Part shown: positions 1 to 8,023 of the stretch, in pieces
How the letters are laid out: each line of letters begins with the position of its first letter
Numbering within the stretch: the first letter of the stretch is position 1
NCBI GenBank assembly: GCA_042569785.1
Contig: JBHPGW010000061.1
Span: forward strand, 1-14,790
Length of the DNA stretch: 14,790 nucleotides
DNA from: JBHPGW01 sp042569785
GTDB lineage: Bacteria; Planctomycetota; Phycisphaerae; Sedimentisphaerales; Anaerobacaceae
Direction: 5' to 3'
Position numbers and translations under genes: made by a program
The notes under the pieces: model-generated
What the model saw: the letters and a program-made list of their open reading frames with translations, nothing else
Databases searched by the model: none
Told to the model about the DNA's origin: nothing

Positions 1-571
1 CGTCAAGTGCGGTTGTCGGCTCGTCGGCGATCAATAGTGTCGGTTCGCAGCTTGCGGCCATCGCTATCATCACTCGCTGTCGCATTCCGCCAGACATCTG
101 GTGCGGATATTCATTAACACGGCTCTCGGGGTCGGGGATGCCTACCTTACGCAGCATCTCAACGGCATCTGCCCATGCCTGAGCCTTGCTTTTTCTCTGG
201 TGCAGCCTGATCGCTTCGACTATCTGGTTGCCGACGGTATAGACGGGGTTCAGGCTGGTCATCGGTTCCTGGAAGATCATCGCGATGCGGTTGCCTCTGA
301 CTTTGCGCATTTGTTTTTCTTTGAGTTCCAAAAGTGCTCTGCCCCTGAATTTTATTTCGCCGTCAACTACTTTGCCGGGCGGGTCGGGGATAAGCCGCAT
401 AATAGAAAGAGCGGTAACACTTTTACCACAGCCGCTCTCACCGACCAGCGCAAACGTTTTGCCTTTTTCTATCTCGAAGCTGACATCCTGAACAGCCTTT
501 GCGACGCCGTCTTCTGTGAAGAAGTGTGTCGAAAGATTTTTAACCGACAATAATATAGAGTTGTTAGGCAT
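1..571 (-). CDS. Oligopeptide/dipeptide ABC transporter ATP-binding protein (OppD/DppD type), 3' end cut by window edge
   Basis: This is the cytoplasmic ATPase of a peptide importer; it hydrolyses ATP to drive the two permeases encoded just upstream. I translated it from the reverse strand: it starts at the ATG at 571 (MPNNSILLSVKNLSTHFF) and stays open for 190 codons to the window edge. Visible motifs in order are Walker A GESGCGKS (residues 44-51), the Q-loop in MIFQEP (Q101), the ABC signature SGGMRQR (160-166) and Walker B LLIADEP with D183/E184. Family members are about 320-340 residues, so roughly 130-150 C-terminal residues, including the usual oligopeptide-transporter C-terminal domain, lie outside. 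The start is 4 nt after the stop of the OppC-type permease, with a GAGG about 12 nt upstream. An OppF-type second ATPase could follow beyond the edge. Whether the substrate is a dipeptide, an oligopeptide or something else cannot be told from the ATPase. Confidence 0.93.
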   Translation of the reverse strand, partial: MPNNSILLSVKNLSTHFFTEDGVAKAVQDVSFEIEKGKTFALVGESGCGKSVTALSIMRLIPDPPGKVVDGEIKFRGRALLELKEKQMRKVRGNRIAMIFQEPMTSLNPVYTVGNQIVEAIRLHQRKSKAQAWADAVEMLRKVGIPDPESRVNEYPHQMSGGMRQRVMIAMAASCEPTLLIADEPTTALD

Positions 572-575
572 TTTT

Positions 576-1502
576 CTATTGAGTCCTCAGCTTTGGATCG
601 AGTGAGTCTCTTAAGGCGTCTCCAAAAATGTTGAGTGTCAGCGAGATGAAGAATATCGCCAGCGTTGCCGCTGCCATTTGCCACCATACGCCTCGCGCTA
701 GTTCGAGTCTTGCGTCGTTTATCATCGCTCCCCAGCTTGGCTTTTCCGCTTCGCCGAGACCGAGAAAACTCAGTATTACTTCGGCGTGGATGAAGCCTAC
801 GAATCGCAGGGAAAAATCGATAATGACAATGTGGAAGACGTTGGGTATCAGGTGTTTGAAAATGATCCTCGCGCCGCTGCAGCCATAACTTTTCGCAGAG
901 AGTATATATTCCCTGTCCTTGTGCTTGATGATCTCGCCGCGTATCATTCGACATATCCCGACCCAGCTTGTAAGCCCTATCGCCAGGTAAACGGTTGTAA
1001 CGCCTTTTAGCTTAATGCCCCAGAGAGTTTTGTCACGCAGTACCACGGCGAAGGCTAATATTAACAGTATGTATGGTATCGAGCTTAAAGTCGAATAGAC
1101 CCAGACTATTACTTCGTCGACAACGCCTCTGAAATAGCCGGCGATCGCTCCAAGAGGTACGCCAATGCCCAGGCTTATCAGCGATGCGCACAGGGCAACG
1201 GTTATCGAGGTCTTGGTGCCGTATAACATTTTCCTGAATACCGATTGGCCGAATATGTCGGTGCCTAATATGTTCTTTGCGCTTGGGCCCTGGTATTGGG
1301 TGCCGACTTCCTCGGACCATTTTATAGGCCCTACCTGCCAGTCGGCGAGTTCTGCAATATAGATAAAGCCCGCCAGCAAAAAGTACATCGCTATTATGAC
1401 AAGCGAGACCATTGCGAGTTTGTGCCTGCGTAATCGGTGCATGCCGTCGATCCAGAGACTTCTGCCTTTGGGCGGTTGTGTTTTTTTCTGCAAATTATTC
1501 AA
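576..1502 (-). CDS. Peptide ABC transporter permease, OppC/DppC family
   Basis: Inner-membrane permease, second half of the translocation channel of the importer. The protein (308 aa from the start chosen) has an N-terminal membrane segment after HRLRRHKLAM, the family hallmark NILGTDIFGQSVF (canonically LGTDxxGRDxxSR), several further hydrophobic segments, and the EAA-type ATPase-coupling loop around EYILSAKSYGCSGARIIF. No ATG lies near the expected N-terminus. The longest reading starts at 1562, inside the upstream permease, and would add 20 residues that overlap it. I prefer the TTG at 1502 because a GAGGA lies 6 nt upstream on the coding strand (1509-1513) and the family usually begins close to this point. 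A second TTG three codons further in is possible. The gene overlaps the end of the OppB-type gene by 8 nt, so translation is probably coupled. The family assignment is secure and the start is moderately so. Confidence 0.92.
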   Translation of the reverse strand: MNNLQKKTQPPKGRSLWIDGMHRLRRHKLAMVSLVIIAMYFLLAGFIYIAELADWQVGPIKWSEEVGTQYQGPSAKNILGTDIFGQSVFRKMLYGTKTSITVALCASLISLGIGVPLGAIAGYFRGVVDEVIVWVYSTLSSIPYILLILAFAVVLRDKTLWGIKLKGVTTVYLAIGLTSWVGICRMIRGEIIKHKDREYILSAKSYGCSGARIIFKHLIPNVFHIVIIDFSLRFVGFIHAEVILSFLGLGEAEKPSWGAMINDARLELARGVWWQMAAATLAIFFISLTLNIFGDALRDSLDPKLRTQ

Positions 1503-2433
1503 AAGATATCCTCGGGTCGACAAGTGCGTAACAAACGTCGGTAATAATATTGAAAATAACAAAAAGTATTGCGCTGATATAGGTCATAGCGTTTATTACG
1601 AAGTAGTCCCTTGCACCGATGGCCTCGATCATTAAATATCCTAATCCGGGAATCCCGAAAAATCGCTCAAGCAGCAGTGACCCGAGGAACAGGAAAGGTA
1701 TGGCCAGGACGACCCTGGTGATGATCGGTATCATCGCGTTTTTCAGAACGTGCTTGAACAGGACCTTACGTGTACTTAGGCCCTTGGCAAAACCGGTGCG
1801 GACGTAATCGCTTCGCATTTCATCGAGCATTATGGTTCGATAGAACCGAACGTTGCCGCCGATGCCTGTTACTATACCGATCAATACCGGCAGAGCTACG
1901 TATTGCGGCATTGACAGATCGGGGGAAAAGAATACGGGAAAAAGCCCCCACTTGTAAGCGAAAAAGTACTGCCCGAAAAGAATAAAACTCAGATATGGGA
2001 TGCTCATTCCGGCTATGCAGATAACTACCGCGGCGACGTCCCACTTCGAGCCTCTGACAAAAGCTATGACAAGCGAGAGACTGACCGAAATTATCATTAC
2101 GCCCAGAAACATCGGCACCGTTAACGCCAGCGACGGCCACATTCCGCGTTTGATCTTGTCGATCACGGGCTCACGGTCGCGCGCCCTGCCGAAATCGAAG
2201 GTCAAAGCGCTTTTAAAATGGTCTATGAACTGACTGTCCCATGAAAGGAACAGGGGTTTATTGAGGCCGTACTCTTCGCGAATCTCGGCGATGGTCTCTG
2301 CGCTTGCGTTTTTGCCTGCCAGTTCGAGTGAGATGTCACCGCCGACAAGCGTAAAGAGCACGAACGTCAGCAGTAAGACACCGAAAACTATCGGCACGGT
2401 GTATAACAGTCGTCTTATTATATATGTTGTCAT
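1495..2433 (-). CDS. Peptide ABC transporter permease, OppB/DppB family
   Basis: Inner-membrane permease forming one half of the peptide channel. The 312-aa protein matches the usual family length. It begins MTTYIIRRLLYTVPIVFGVL, the typical OppB/DppB N-terminus with its first membrane helix at about residues 9-30. A periplasmic segment with the family-like EIREEYGLNKPLF follows, then further helices. The coupling loop is around DYVRTGFAKGLSTRKVLFKH and the protein ends in the family-typical YALVDPRISFE. Its ATG overlaps the TGA of the binding-protein gene in an ATGA arrangement (2430-2433), and its 3' end overlaps the OppC-type gene by 8 nt. These overlaps make co-transcription and translational coupling very likely. 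Substrate range is set mainly by the binding protein and cannot be read here. Confidence 0.94.
   Translation of the reverse strand: MTTYIIRRLLYTVPIVFGVLLLTFVLFTLVGGDISLELAGKNASAETIAEIREEYGLNKPLFLSWDSQFIDHFKSALTFDFGRARDREPVIDKIKRGMWPSLALTVPMFLGVMIISVSLSLVIAFVRGSKWDVAAVVICIAGMSIPYLSFILFGQYFFAYKWGLFPVFFSPDLSMPQYVALPVLIGIVTGIGGNVRFYRTIMLDEMRSDYVRTGFAKGLSTRKVLFKHVLKNAMIPIITRVVLAIPFLFLGSLLLERFFGIPGLGYLMIEAIGARDYFVINAMTYISAILFVIFNIITDVCYALVDPRISFE
1509..1513 (-). promoter_or_regulatory. Shine-Dalgarno GAGGA that decides the TTG start of the OppC-type permease
   Basis: Read on the minus strand, GAGGA is followed by six bases and then TTG at 1502. It lies within the last codons of the preceding permease gene, whose TAA stop is at 1495-1497. 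This arrangement suggests that ribosomes ending the first permease re-initiate on the second. The alternative longer start at 1562 would require a large out-of-frame overlap. Confidence 0.55.
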
Positions 2434-4241
2434 TTAAGTTTTTTCAAAAGCTCTTTATACTCTGCCCTCTTTTTTAAGTCAATACGGCGATATTTGGCCA
2501 GTCCATACTGAAAAACATGCGGTTTATAATTTTTATACCAGTCGTGATGCAAAGCGTAAGCAATACGATGATTCGTAAAGGCCGCTGGACAGTCTTCGAG
2601 CATCATAAGCTCCATCTTTCGGTAAAGCTTCACCCGCTCCGGGCTAAATGGCATGACTTCTATTTTCTCATACAATTTTTCATACTCGGATTCCTTGTAG
2701 TGAAAAAGATTCATTCCCGGAGGCCAGTTTTTGCTGTAAAATAATGAGAGATAACCCTGAGAATCGGGAACTCCCGCTCCTACGCCTGAAAGAAACATTT
2801 GCACATCTCCGGCTTTTGCTTTTTCCTGAAACGTTGGCCAGTCCATATATAAGACCTCGACCTCGAGGCCTACATCGTTGAAAAACTTTGTCACTAACTG
2901 ACCAAACTGGCGATAGAACGAATCTGTGCCTTGCGTGGAGAGTTTGAATACGGGTAATTTACCGCCATGAATCTTTTCAGCTTCTTTTACCAGTTCTCGA
3001 GCTTCGTTCGGGTCGTAGCGAGCATAACCTTTGTCTTTAATATTCGGATCGTACGCAGGCATCATTGGTGGTATCAGACCATGAGCGATCTCATGCCTGC
3101 CGCCAAAAAACAGTTGTATAAATCTTTCCCTGTTAAAACATCGATTTATTGCCTGCCGCAGTGGTTTGTTTTTGCCAAGAATAGGATCGGTCATGTTAAA
3201 GCCCAACCAGAATGTCGTAGGATCGGAAAAGACTTTTAATTGTATGTTACGATCTTTCATTGCCGGTGTCAGCTCTCCCGTTGCGGTGAGCGTTTCATCC
3301 CAGTTGTCTTTTGAGATAGCCTTTGCGTCAATTTTGCCCTGCAAAAATAAAAACCACGCAGGCTGTGCTTCTTCGATAATGGTCCATACAACTTTGTCGG
3401 CAAATGGCATCATCTTACCGGCATCGTCGAGATAGCCTGCTTCGGCATCGCCTGGTGCACCTTCGGAAGGGTAAGGTTCTCCTCTGAATTTTGGGTTGCG
3501 AACAAGTTCAATATAGCTGCCTCTGGCCCATTTTTTAAGTTTAAACGGCCCTGTTCCAACCGGATAGCTCAAAATGTCCTTACCGTAATAATCAACAGCT
3601 TCTTTTGCAACCGCTGAGGTTAAAACGTCCGTCAAAGCAGTGCCGAGAAACTGCGGCCATGGTTTTTTGAGTTTTATTATGAGTGTATAATCATCCGGTG
3701 TCTGCAAACCTTCGATCTGGCGAGAATAATCCACGTCAGCTTTGGTTTTGCATGTTTTGGTGTATTCGCGGAATTCGTCGAGGCCGACAATTTTTTCGTC
3801 AAGAAAAGGCCAGTTTTCGCTTAGGTTTTTTATATTGGCTACTCTCTTAAAACTAAAAACAAAGTCCTGCGTCTTTAACTCTCTGCCTTTGCTGTCGGGG
3901 AAACATTCATCGTCCTGAAAGAGGACACCCTTTTTGATCTTTATCGTGTAAGTCAACGTATCATCGCTTACCTGCGGCATAGATTCTGCCAGTAGAGGCA
4001 CGTACACATACGGGCGTTTTAGATAATGGGATTGATAAAGCGATTCAAAAATCTGTGTCGCAACCATGTTAGTATATGTATCTCGCATGGCTATCGGGTC
4101 GAGAGTTTTTATCTTACTATTAAGGTAAAGATTGAGCACCATTTCGTTTGGGTCTTTTTTTGGTGCTGAGCTGTCGCAGCCGGCGATTATTGAGATCGAT
4201 ATGAGCAAAAGAAATGTTTTTGCTATTGAGCGGTTGTTCAT
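2430..4241 (-). CDS. Peptide ABC transporter substrate-binding lipoprotein (SBP family 5, OppA/DppA-like)
   Basis: Extracytoplasmic solute-binding protein that captures the substrate and delivers it to the permeases. The protein is 603 aa, somewhat longer than the usual 500-550. A lipoprotein signal is visible: basic N-terminus, hydrophobic stretch FLLLISISIIAG, and lipobox IAGC with the lipidated Cys at 22. The mature part begins with the family pattern LNLYLNSKIKTLDP, followed by IFESLYQ and LTYTIKIKKGVLFQDD. The middle and C-terminal lobes contain LRQAINRCFNRE and a Tyr/Trp-rich tail. The start is supported by GGAGG 9 nt upstream (minus strand, 4251-4255). It heads the importer operon, ATGA-coupled to the first permease. 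The upstream 116 bp show no clear sigma-70 promoter, so the operon may be read from further upstream or from a non-standard promoter. Lys/Trp/Tyr richness in the mature domain is noticeable, but the ligand is not predictable. Confidence 0.93.
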   Translation of the reverse strand: MNNRSIAKTFLLLISISIIAGCDSSAPKKDPNEMVLNLYLNSKIKTLDPIAMRDTYTNMVATQIFESLYQSHYLKRPYVYVPLLAESMPQVSDDTLTYTIKIKKGVLFQDDECFPDSKGRELKTQDFVFSFKRVANIKNLSENWPFLDEKIVGLDEFREYTKTCKTKADVDYSRQIEGLQTPDDYTLIIKLKKPWPQFLGTALTDVLTSAVAKEAVDYYGKDILSYPVGTGPFKLKKWARGSYIELVRNPKFRGEPYPSEGAPGDAEAGYLDDAGKMMPFADKVVWTIIEEAQPAWFLFLQGKIDAKAISKDNWDETLTATGELTPAMKDRNIQLKVFSDPTTFWLGFNMTDPILGKNKPLRQAINRCFNRERFIQLFFGGRHEIAHGLIPPMMPAYDPNIKDKGYARYDPNEARELVKEAEKIHGGKLPVFKLSTQGTDSFYRQFGQLVTKFFNDVGLEVEVLYMDWPTFQEKAKAGDVQMFLSGVGAGVPDSQGYLSLFYSKNWPPGMNLFHYKESEYEKLYEKIEVMPFSPERVKLYRKMELMMLEDCPAAFTNHRIAYALHHDWYKNYKPHVFQYGLAKYRRIDLKKRAEYKELLKKLK

Positions 4242-4332
4242 AATGACAAACCTCCAGTGTTTGCTAAAAAGGCGTTAATCCGTTAACTGTACAAACCTTA
4301 TTTGCAGATGAGGTTACAATATGGGAGGGTTA

Positions 4333-4370
4333 GTTGTCAATAGCCAATAATCAATTATCAATTGTCAATC
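4333..4370. repeat. Short AT-rich intergenic repeat of CAAT-type units
   Basis: This stretch is built from near-repeats. TTGTCAAT occurs at 4334-4341 and again at 4362-4369, with related units such as CAATAATCAATTATCAATT between. The last codons and stop of the upstream helical-protein gene lie inside it (TGA on the minus strand at 4358-4360), so the repeat has been captured as coding sequence. A shorter, more diverged string of similar character lies at 12035-12066. The type of element is unknown to me; it may simply be a decayed low-complexity repeat. Confidence 0.45.
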
Positions 4371-5473
4371 TCTGTTGTCGGGTCGGAAAGTTTTAGCGGG
4401 GCGATTCTTTCGCCGGTATTTGCGCTGTTGCCGTAATTGAAATCGAGCTTGATCGGTACCAGCCCCTGCGTGGTCTCATCACCGAGTAATCTGTCGTGCT
4501 CAGCTAAGAGAGCGAAGAGGTCATCACGCTCGAGTGCTCTTCTGATAGTTCTCTGCGGCCTTTCAAAAATCTTTAAGACACACTTGTCCTCTGCTTCGAC
4601 CATTACAGCAGTTAAGTCTCGTTTCTGGGCTTCTGTCAGGACGTCTGCGCCCTTGACATACCTTTGCACAGCGTATGAGAATAACTGCGCAAAGCTGCGT
4701 CCAAGCTGCGGGTCCGGTCTCGTGGCCGAAGCGAGCTTGCCGCAGAGCAGTCTTAATATGATACAATCGATCATCTCATTTTGTACCGTCCAGTCGGCGT
4801 ATTGGTCAATGCGCATCTGAGTGATATCTTTTAGCATGTCCTGGGCATCTTTAGTTTCTACGCCGGCGGCAAAGCGGGTGATCAAAATCAACATACCAGG
4901 ACTTGCGCCTTTAGTGAACTTTTTAAGCTCTGCGGTGATCCGAACCGCTGCTTTTTCGCTGGCAGTGCCGTTTGAATTGATCGCGTTTTGTATTCCTGAA
5001 TTAGTCAGGGCGTGAACAGCCACATATCGGATAGCCGCTCTGCTGTCGCTGAGTTTTTCGATAGCCATATTCGCTAACTGGAGATTTTCCAGTTTATCGA
5101 GCAGTATCAGCAGATTCAAAGTCACCCTGAAATCCCTTACCTTGTCCTCGAATTCCGCGGCCTGTACGAATGCCTGAGGGAGATATTTACGCAGTGACTT
5201 GGTAAACTGTTTGACATACTGGCCCTGGTCGGAATTGGCTCGCTGTAAAATTATCGCGCGAGTCCTGGCTATTGAGGTAAAATCCTCGGTTTCGACTATT
5301 TCCTGCACCGCCAGTGCGACAAAATCATCGATGACCTGGAAGTCTGAGGCAGCCAGAACCGCTTTTTTTTGCACCCTTTCGATGGCTCTGGTGTTTATGG
5401 CAGATAAAGCATTACCGGGAACAAAAGCCGAAAATACGGCCAGAATAGCCAAAATTAGCCTTTTATTGTACAT
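4358..5473 (-). CDS. Secreted alpha-helical protein of unknown function, possibly HEAT-like
   Basis: I do not recognise a family. The 371-aa product begins with a good Sec signal peptide (MYNKRLILAILAVFSAFVPG), with probable cleavage near residues 24-25 (NALSA), so it should be periplasmic. There is no lipobox cysteine. The mature part looks almost entirely helical. Segments such as SDSRAAIRYVAVHALTNSGI resemble one HEAT-type helical hairpin, but I cannot see a regular array. The last residues (TEIDN) are encoded by an intergenic AT-rich repeat. The ATG at 5473 has AAGGAT and AGG upstream and a good promoter about 60-90 bp upstream (5532-5560). The gene lies 116 bp before the peptide-importer operon on the same strand and could share its transcript; no enzymatic motif is visible. 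Confidence 0.8.
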   Translation of the reverse strand: MYNKRLILAILAVFSAFVPGNALSAINTRAIERVQKKAVLAASDFQVIDDFVALAVQEIVETEDFTSIARTRAIILQRANSDQGQYVKQFTKSLRKYLPQAFVQAAEFEDKVRDFRVTLNLLILLDKLENLQLANMAIEKLSDSRAAIRYVAVHALTNSGIQNAINSNGTASEKAAVRITAELKKFTKGASPGMLILITRFAAGVETKDAQDMLKDITQMRIDQYADWTVQNEMIDCIILRLLCGKLASATRPDPQLGRSFAQLFSYAVQRYVKGADVLTEAQKRDLTAVMVEAEDKCVLKIFERPQRTIRRALERDDLFALLAEHDRLLGDETTQGLVPIKLDFNYGNSANTGERIAPLKLSDPTTEIDN

Positions 5474-5531
5474 TTACCTAAATCCTTAAAAACAGCCGGG
5501 GCCCTAACACACTCCACCGCTAATATTATCT

Positions 5532-5560
5532 AAATTAACATTAAGTCCGCTTTTTGTCAA
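5532..5560 (-). promoter_or_regulatory. Sigma-70-type promoter for the secreted helical protein gene
   Basis: On the minus strand there is a perfect -35 TTGACA (complement of 5555-5560), a 17-bp spacer, and -10 TAATTT (complement of 5532-5537, four of six consensus bases). Transcription would begin near 5525, giving a leader of about 50 nt before the ATG at 5473. It could also drive the downstream importer genes, since no better promoter was seen in the 116-bp gap before them. Confidence 0.6.
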
Positions 5561-5713
5561 CCTGATTTTCGAGTCCGCAAGCTCGAAGTTCTATTTCCTG
5601 CAGACTATTACTGTTTTCTCGTCCAATAAGAGCCCCTGCTTTACTATTTTCGCATTCCACTTTTGCTCAGGTAGCCTTGAGAATCGCAAATTACCATGCG
5701 ATGAACTTTTCTC

Positions 5714-5741
5714 TTGTAAAAGTGTGATAAATAATTATTAT
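5714..5741 (+). promoter_or_regulatory. Candidate promoter for the DUF547-metK transcript
   Basis: TTGTAA at 5714-5719 (four of six -35 bases), a 16-bp spacer and TATTAT at 5736-5741 (five of six -10 bases). Transcription would start near 5748, leaving a leader of about 54 nt before the DUF547 start. The region is AT-rich, so a chance match is possible. Confidence 0.4.
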
Positions 5742-5801
5742 ATCGCTATGGAGTAGATTTTAGTAAAAAGGATTTTACCTGCTTTTGGAAAAAAAGAGTT
5801 G

Positions 5802-6743
5802 ATGTGTAAATACCTGGGTTTGTTTACAGTATCGTTATCTATATTATTATTCGCTTTTGGCTGTGACAAGCAAGAGCCGGAAGCTGTAGAATCGCCCCGC
5901 TCTGACAGCAGAGAAGTCAACACAGTTGAACAAACCACAGAAGTACCCCGGAAAGACATTAAAAAGGGTGATTATTTCCACGACAAATGCAGCTATATTT
6001 TCAGCACTTTTGTAAATGAAGACGGCTTAGTCGACTATAAGGGGCTAAAACGGAAAAAAGTACGTCTAAGGGCTCTGCTGAGCGATTTTGACGAACTGGA
6101 TCACAAGGAGTATGACAGATGGTCCAGGCATGACCAAATAGCCTTCTGGATCAACGCGTACAATGTTCAGATGCTTGACATCATCACGAGTAATTATCCG
6201 ATCAAGGCCTCGAGGTTGCTTCTTCCTTTTCCTGGTTACGGCCCCGACAGCATAAAGCACATCAAGGGTATATGGGACGAAAAGAAGTTCATTGTAATGG
6301 ATGAGGAATTTACCCTTGCCGATATCTATCGGCGGTTTTTCCGCGAAGAATTTGGGGAACCGAAAGTGATTTTCGCCCTTTCGCTTGCCAGTATATCGAG
6401 CCCGCCATTGCGTAACGAGCCTTATTATGGGCATAAATTAAATGAGCAGCTGGACGAGCAGGTTAAAAGGGTTTTGTCTGATCGTAATAAGTTCAAAATC
6501 GACAAAAAAGGTAAAAAGGTTTATCTGCCCGGCATACTTACCCCTTCGTGGTATGGAAAAGATTTTGTCAGTAAGTATGGGACAGTAAAAAAATATAAGG
6601 ACAAAACCCCAACCGAAAGAGCCGTCCTGAATTTTGTTGCCAATTATCTTAATAGCAAGAGAAAAAATTTCCTTGAAACAAAACAGTATTCTGTTAAATA
6701 CATAAAGCATAATTGGAATATCAATGATAACTCGAAAAGATGA
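5802..6743 (+). CDS. DUF547 domain-containing putative lipoprotein
   Basis: The function of DUF547 is not established. The 313-aa product has an N-terminal hydrophobic signal (LGLFTVSLSILLFAFGC) ending in a possible lipobox with Cys21. The -3 residue is Ala rather than Leu, so lipidation is likely but not certain. A charged linker (about 22-55) precedes the domain. Domain marks are GLVDYKGL near residue 70, AFWINAYNVQML at 114-125, a following segment with SIKHIKGIW, and FALSLASISSPPLR at 191-204. In most members that last motif carries cysteines (like FALVCGAVSCPPL); here those positions are L195 and S200. The start could be TTG at 5799 or ATG at 5802. I chose the ATG, though the ribosome site is weak (GGAA about 11 nt upstream). 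metK follows 20 bp after the stop, probably on the same transcript. Confidence 0.82.
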   Translation: MCKYLGLFTVSLSILLFAFGCDKQEPEAVESPRSDSREVNTVEQTTEVPRKDIKKGDYFHDKCSYIFSTFVNEDGLVDYKGLKRKKVRLRALLSDFDELDHKEYDRWSRHDQIAFWINAYNVQMLDIITSNYPIKASRLLLPFPGYGPDSIKHIKGIWDEKKFIVMDEEFTLADIYRRFFREEFGEPKVIFALSLASISSPPLRNEPYYGHKLNEQLDEQVKRVLSDRNKFKIDKKGKKVYLPGILTPSWYGKDFVSKYGTVKKYKDKTPTERAVLNFVANYLNSKRKNFLETKQYSVKYIKHNWNINDNSKR

Positions 6744-6763
6744 TATGAAAGGATAAGACAGAG

Positions 6764-7975
6764 ATGGCCAAAAGACCAATACACAGCAATCGACATATTG
6801 ACATGAACAAATATTTATTCACCAGTGAATCCGTAACGATGGGCCATCCTGATAAGGTTTCCGACAACATATCAGACGCTATTCTCGATGCGATGCTCGC
6901 CCAGGACCCGAAAAGCAGGGTAGCCTGCGAGACGATGGTAACTACGGGTTTGGTAGTTGTAGCCGGCGAGATCACGACAAAGGCGATTGTGGATGTTCCG
7001 GCGGTCGTACGCGAAACTATCAAAAAGATCGGCTACACTGACCCTGCGATGGGCTTTGATTACGAAAACTGCGCCGTAATGGTAACGCTGGACAAGCAGA
7101 GCCCTGATATTTCACAGGGCGTAACCAAAGGCGCGGGCCTGCACAAAGAGCAGGGTGCCGGCGACCAGGGGCTGATGTTCGGATACGCCTGCAGGGAAAC
7201 AGCAGCTCTTATGCCGATGCCGATACAGCTTGCGCACATGCTGACTATTCAGCTTGAGAAAGTTCGCAAGAACAAAAAGCTGCCATGGCTGAGACCAGAT
7301 GGTAAGAGCCAGGTGACCGTCGAATACGAAGACGGCAAGCCTAAACGAATTCACACCGTTGTAATATCCACCCAGCACGGCCCATCGGTGCGATATAACA
7401 CTTTGAAAAAACAGATAATTGAAAAAGTCATCAAGCCGGTACTGCCGAAGAGACTCGTCGATAAGAATATTATTTACCACGTCAACCCGACAGGCAGATT
7501 TGTAGTTGGCGGCCCGCATGGCGATTGCGGATTAACAGGCAGAAAGATCATCGTCGATACTTACGGCGGAAGAGGCAGTCACGGCGGCGGCGCTTTTAGC
7601 GGTAAGGACCCGTCAAAGGTCGATAGAACGGCAAGTTACATGGCAAGATACATCGCCAAGAACATTGTAGCGGCAAACTTAGCGGACAGATGCGAAGTGC
7701 AGCTTTCTTACGCTATCGGAGTCGCTGAGCCGATCTCTGTGCTTGTTGATACCGAAAGCACCGCCAAGGTCAGTGAGCAGAAGTTAAGCGAGATCGTCGA
7801 AAAAATATTCCCGCTGACGCCAAGCAAGATGATCGAGCATTTGAAACTGGCAAGGCCGATCTTCGAAGAAACCGCGCACGGCGGACATTTCGGAAGAAAG
7901 GGAGCCAACTTCACCTGGGAAAAAACCGACATGGTAAACAAACTAAGAAAAGCCGCAGGATTGAAACGAAAATAA
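6764..7975 (+). CDS. metK: S-adenosylmethionine synthetase (methionine adenosyltransferase)
   Basis: Cytoplasmic enzyme that makes S-adenosylmethionine from ATP and methionine, with release of phosphate and diphosphate. All family signatures are present: SESVTMGHPDKVSD near the N-terminus with the catalytic GHPDK at 27-31, the ATP-binding GAGDQGLMFGYA at 131-142, and the P-loop-like GGGAFSGKDPSKVDRT starting at 274. The position before GHPDK, Glu in the E. coli enzyme, is Met26 here. The start is ambiguous. The ATG at 6764 has AAGGA about 11 nt upstream and gives 403 aa. The ATG at 6803 matches the common family start (MNKYLFTSES) and gives 390 aa, but I see no ribosome site before it. I keep 6764 because of the Shine-Dalgarno. 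The gene follows the DUF547 gene by 20 bp. Its product is used by the radical SAM protein further along, though that link is general rather than operonic. Confidence 0.97.
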   Translation: MAKRPIHSNRHIDMNKYLFTSESVTMGHPDKVSDNISDAILDAMLAQDPKSRVACETMVTTGLVVVAGEITTKAIVDVPAVVRETIKKIGYTDPAMGFDYENCAVMVTLDKQSPDISQGVTKGAGLHKEQGAGDQGLMFGYACRETAALMPMPIQLAHMLTIQLEKVRKNKKLPWLRPDGKSQVTVEYEDGKPKRIHTVVISTQHGPSVRYNTLKKQIIEKVIKPVLPKRLVDKNIIYHVNPTGRFVVGGPHGDCGLTGRKIIVDTYGGRGSHGGGAFSGKDPSKVDRTASYMARYIAKNIVAANLADRCEVQLSYAIGVAEPISVLVDTESTAKVSEQKLSEIVEKIFPLTPSKMIEHLKLARPIFEETAHGGHFGRKGANFTWEKTDMVNKLRKAAGLKRK

Positions 7976-8023
7976 AAGCTCAATACAAGTGCTCAGGGCT
8001 TTGCCAGTTAGTGAGATTTTGAT

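Larger units (their letters stand above)
5474..5801. other. 328-bp divergent intergenic region
   Basis: This separates the leftward helical-protein gene from the rightward DUF547 gene. It holds one promoter facing each way (separate entries). Between about 5561 and 5700 I see no ORF with a credible ribosome site, no tRNA and no strong hairpin. Two weak AT-rich hairpins (ACTTTT/AAAAGT around 5705-5722 and GTAAAA/TTTTAC around 5763-5778) are too weak to call. Confidence 0.6.

Noticed and set aside
4242..4357. Sigma-70 promoter for the importer operon using the TTGACA within the repeat
   Set aside because: The only -10-like sequences are 13 bp away or match three of six bases. The TTGACA is part of a repeated unit.
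4437..4820. 127-codon plus-strand ORF opposite the secreted helical protein
   Set aside because: It is antisense to a gene with a signal peptide, promoter and ribosome site, has no recognisable domain, and is low-complexity in Ser. It is a shadow.
7976..8023. Terminator after metK (AAAGC ... GCTTT)
   Set aside because: It has only a 5-bp stem with a loop of about 20 nt and no T-run, which is too weak to call.
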